From NCBI GenBank assembly GCA_035771175.1, contig CM069602.1:6204001-6268000 (forward strand): DNA of 64,000 bases. Direction: 5' to 3'. Of this stretch, positions 60,918 through 64,000 are shown one piece after another. The notes beneath the pieces are model-generated. The model was given only the letters and a program-made list of their open reading frames with translations, ran no database searches and had not been told where the DNA came from. This DNA comes from Paratinospora sagittata (lineage: Eukaryota > Streptophyta > Magnoliopsida > Ranunculales > Menispermaceae). Positions within the stretch are counted from its first letter, which is position 1, and each line of letters begins with the position of its first letter. A program made the translations under genes and the position numbers.

Positions 60918-62804
60918 TCACCAATAATCAGAACAAGAGCACAAACCTTGTCTGAAACAATGGAAACGGTTGCGATCCCTAATGACTATCTCCCGCTTAT
61001 AAATGTCAGATATAAGCTTAACTGCCGTGTGACAATCTTGGCATATCCTTAGGTTTTTAAAAATGTGCAAGGCCAAACCAGGTCTCGTACTTCTAAGCCC
61101 AAAAGCAATAGCTAGCTTCTCGCTGTGAGAGAACAGCATCTGCTCCTTCTCTTCCACATCATTTACATTACCAGCCTCCCCACTTTCAGAAACAGAAAAT
61201 ATCTGAGACCCAATATTTGGAACGTAACCAGCTGACCTCAATCTCTGAATCATCTCATCCAGCATAATATAGACATCTTGGGTCCGAGGGTGTGATTTAT
61301 CCCCTGCAATGAACTGGTGAATCTGCCCATTAACACGAATTGAACTCATTCCAGGCACCTTTTTAACTCCTTGACGCTTAAGAACCTGACGGAAATAATT
61401 AGCCTCATCCTTTTTTCCAGCCAATGTATACATGTTGGACAACAATATATGGTATTCAGTGTTTAGAGGGTCTATCTCAATCAGTTCCTGCAGAAGGTTT
61501 TCCCCAAGGTGAAGCTTGCCATGTAGTCCACTTGCTGCCAAAAGGGATCCCAGAACAATCTCATTTGGAGGAATTGGCATCTCCCTCACTAAAATCTCAG
61601 CTTCTTCCAACTTACCAGCCCTGCCCAACAAATCTACCATACATGCATAGTGCTCAATTTTGGGTGTTGTACCATACATAGACTCAATATCTTTGAAGTA
61701 TCGGCAACCTTGATGAACTAGACCTGAGTGGCTACATGCACTTAAGACAGCCACAAAGGTTACATCATTGGGTTTCACTTCTGCAATTAACTTCGGAAAT
61801 AAACCCAACACAGCCAAGCCTCTTCCATGCATTGCAAGCCCACAAAGCATGGCATTCCATGTCACAACATTCCTATATGGCAAGTTCCCAAAAACCCGCA
61901 ATGCCTTATCTATCTGCCCACATTTTGAGTACATGTCCAATAAGGCAGTTCCCACCATGAGATGCAACTCTGTTTTCATTGTTTTCAAAGCATAAACATG
62001 AACCCACCTACCCATTGCTACATCCCCTGATTGCGCGCAAGCAGATAGTAGAGAACAAAGTGTCACATAATTGAGCTCCAAACTCATAGGTGAAATAAGC
62101 TCACGAATTAGCCCAAACGCTTCCATTGTAAACCCATGCTCAATATAACCAGCTATCATCACAGTCCACGTTACCACATTTCTCTCAGGCATTTCATTAA
62201 ACACCTTTCGCCCATTGCCCACTCCGTCCCATTTGATCGTTCCACCTAGAATTATAGTCCAAGACACAACACTCCGGTCACCCATCTCATCAAACACCCG
62301 TTTAGCATCACCCACTTTCCCACACTTAGCGTACATATCCAGAGCCGCATTACTTGAAGATACCGTGAAGGGTAAGCCATTTTTAATCATATAAAGATGC
62401 CCTTGCAACCCACACAAAAAATCTCCGAGCTGAGAGCACGCACTGAAGAAGCAAACTAAAGTGACCTCATCTGGGCGCGACCCAGATCGTTGCATGGCTC
62501 GGAAGAGAAGCAGGGATTTGTGGGGCAAGCCGTTGCGAGCATAGCAGGTCATCAAGGTGGTCCAGTCGATTGCATCTTTGTGCGTCTGGGGAATTTCATC
62601 GAACATTTGGCGTGCGGAGGAAATGGTACCACACATGACGTACATGTGAAGTAGTGCGTTGCGAAGGAAGGTGTCTGGTGAGGCTTCGAGGCCATTCTTG
62701 ATGAGGGTTGCGTGAAGCTTGTGTCCTGATTCGAGAGAGGCTTCTCGCGCGCAGGCGCGTAAGAGGGATCTGTAGTGATTCCAGTGAGAAGACGGCCATC
62801 TCAT
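60918..62804 (-). CDS. DYW-class pentatricopeptide repeat protein (At5g15340-like)
   Basis: PLS-class PPR proteins bind organellar RNA, and those with a DYW domain usually perform C-to-U editing. One intronless frame of 628 residues from MRWPSSHWNHYRSLL to CSCSDYW. PPR repeats fill about residues 10-430, with clear signatures (NALLHMYVMCG, ALDMYAKCGKVGDAKRVFDEM, VSWTIILGG, TALLDMYSKCGQIDKALRVF, HYACMVDLLGRAGKLEEAE). E/E+ motifs follow (GSLLAASGLHG, SNMYTLAGKKDEA). The DYW domain contains HPRT, the zinc-binding HSEKLAIAFG, NLRICQDCH and HCFRQGLCSCSDYW, so the deaminase metal ligands HxE and CxxC are present. Sequence order strongly resembles Arabidopsis At5g15340 as I recall it. Organelle targeting and the edited site cannot be read from sequence. 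Confidence 0.93.
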   Translation of the reverse strand: MRWPSSHWNHYRSLLRACAREASLESGHKLHATLIKNGLEASPDTFLRNALLHMYVMCGTISSARQMFDEIPQTHKDAIDWTTLMTCYARNGLPHKSLLLFRAMQRSGSRPDEVTLVCFFSACSQLGDFLCGLQGHLYMIKNGLPFTVSSSNAALDMYAKCGKVGDAKRVFDEMGDRSVVSWTIILGGTIKWDGVGNGRKVFNEMPERNVVTWTVMIAGYIEHGFTMEAFGLIRELISPMSLELNYVTLCSLLSACAQSGDVAMGRWVHVYALKTMKTELHLMVGTALLDMYSKCGQIDKALRVFGNLPYRNVVTWNAMLCGLAMHGRGLAVLGLFPKLIAEVKPNDVTFVAVLSACSHSGLVHQGCRYFKDIESMYGTTPKIEHYACMVDLLGRAGKLEEAEILVREMPIPPNEIVLGSLLAASGLHGKLHLGENLLQELIEIDPLNTEYHILLSNMYTLAGKKDEANYFRQVLKRQGVKKVPGMSSIRVNGQIHQFIAGDKSHPRTQDVYIMLDEMIQRLRSAGYVPNIGSQIFSVSESGEAGNVNDVEEKEQMLFSHSEKLAIAFGLRSTRPGLALHIFKNLRICQDCHTAVKLISDIYKREIVIRDRNRFHCFRQGLCSCSDYW

Positions 62805-64000
62805 CTCATTTCGTCCTCAGTTTTGCTAGAACTAAACTAGGATCAATGTGATCGTGTCTGAATCGCATCAGTGTTTGCTTAAATTTCATTAGTGGGCTCT
62901 ACTCTATAGTTGCTGCTTTTGGGTTAATGTACGAAACCCATCTTTGCTTCAGTTTCTTTAGCAAGTAAGCAAGCAAGGCCCAAAATATTATTTCTCATCC
63001 ATGTGAAAATTGAATCCAACAAATTGGGTTACGCTCTGCAAAGTAGGGAATCAAAGATTGATAGAAATTCAACTCAAGATCTCAATGGATTTTTTTTTAT
63101 TTACTTATTTATTTTTTTAAATGACTGAAGATCTCACTGGATATAAATGTAAAATAAAAAGATAGCCGTGCATACTTGACAATTTAGACTCATGTAAAAG
63201 TGGATTTTTGATAAAGATTATCAAGCTACCTAACATAATCAGTTTTTTTTTAGTTTGGGCTTAAAACCGGTGTATATACTTTGGATCCCTTAAAACATAT
63301 TTACATACTTATTCCATATAGTTGAAAAAGGCTATGGCCGTTTCGTTGAACGGTTACAAATTGTTTTTGAATGAAAATCAATTTTTAGTCGATTGGTAAC
63401 ATTTACTTTTGAACCAAATTGTGATTTTGTGTTTTGAAGAAGTTGGTTAGAGGTCAACTTCTTGAAATGGTTTTTCAAAAGTAATTCTTGCTATCAATGA
63501 GTACTTGCTTTAATAGTTGACATTCCACAGGAGGGTTCAAAGTCTCCTCACCAATATAACAAATAGAGCAATCATGGTTGTTGGTTCTCTATAGCCTTGT
63601 TGACTTATGACTCTTGATGTTTGAGTTTTATGTGCACTTTGTTGTGAGAGATGTGCCTTATTGTCATTGGGACTATGTTTACTTTCTTGTGGGGCTTATG
63701 AACCCACCTTGTCTCTATAACACTTAAAGAGAGCCACTAGTTGTTTCTGCATGTTCTTCAAATCATTCATGATATCGTTGTTGAGATGAACTCCAAACAT
63801 GAAAAATAGTTATGATCTTGAAAAAAAAAATGTGAAAGTTATACCAAACAAGCCCTGTGTTTAATTTTTGTCCTTTTTTTTTTTTTTTTTATTATTTTCG
63901 CCGAGGTACAAACACTAGGTCGGGCTAAGCTAGCTTGAGGCTAGATGACATTGAGGCCTTTAGCAAGGCCAAGAGGCGAGTGCATTGGTGAGGGCATGTG
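62805..64000. other. Upstream region of the PPR gene and terminal spacer
   Basis: No coding region supported. A MITE-like end (gttataccaaacaagccctg, 63838-63857) and a possible partner start (aaaaggctatggccgtttcg, 63325) are suggestive only. A poly(T) run (63878-63891) precedes a different repeat-like block (gccgaggtacaaacactagg onward) that leaves the window. Confidence 0.4.

Noticed and set aside
63325..63857. Candidate MITE with accaaacaagccc-type end
   Set aside because: Only one convincing end was found; arms do not pair clearly and no target duplication was seen.
1..64000. CRISPR arrays, operons, riboswitches or a prokaryote-type defence system
   Set aside because: The window is plant nuclear DNA with introns and plant repeats; no regularly spaced repeats or polycistronic arrangement were found. 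No tRNA or rRNA gene was recognised beyond SINE Pol III boxes.

Overview
The window is nuclear DNA from a flowering plant, almost certainly a eudicot. It is AT-rich, with long intergenic stretches, GT-AG introns, LTR retrotransposons, MITEs, Au-type SINEs, and old insertions of plastid (ndhA) and mitochondrial (rpl2) DNA. The identifiable genes are plant families: a Bet v 1/MLP protein, a receptor-like cytoplasmic kinase, a TBL O-acetyltransferase, a BAH/TFIIS-N protein, a nucleobase-ascorbate transporter and a DYW-class PPR protein. I cannot name the species.

Layout. 1-403 is a degenerate ndhA plastid insertion whose second copy lies at 17534-17872. 891-9291 is a Copia retrotransposon with both LTRs and a 5-bp target duplication, disabled by stops. 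Its integrase core has been replaced by a truncated reverse-strand LTR element (3479-6623) with a LTR of about 3 kb. 10031-10665 is a reverse-strand LINE remnant. 11093-15214 is a broken chimera: the first part of a mitochondrial Fe-S scaffold gene (ISU/IscU) runs directly into a ROP/RAC small-GTPase gene. The ROP exons stay open, but the start codon and key GTPase motifs are lost.

Five apparently intact genes, plus one intact intronless gene, follow. They are an MLP-like protein (18374-19497, minus), a PBL28-like kinase (23491-25478, plus), a TBL/xyloglucan O-acetyltransferase-like protein (28906-30316, minus), a SUO-like BAH/TFIIS-N protein (33391-43016, minus), a NAT6-like transporter with 14 coding exons (55779-60225, plus) and a DYW-type PPR protein (60918-62804, minus, convergent with NAT). 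The first intron of the SUO-like gene (4.4 kb) is an insertion graveyard: a 992-bp foldback element with target duplication, three SINE-like copies and a mitochondrial rpl2 fragment. The region 43-55 kb is gene-poor and holds MITEs, a LINE 3' end, SINE fragments, microsatellites and a short non-autonomous hAT element just upstream of NAT.

The genes do not form a pathway; each is an independent plant transcription unit. I found no convincing new multi-gene system. The observations most worth following are the ISU-ROP chimera, the duplicated ndhA insert, the foldback element and the nested retrotransposon with its host deletion. Exon coordinates were set by hand from splice sites and remembered family sequences, not from transcript data.
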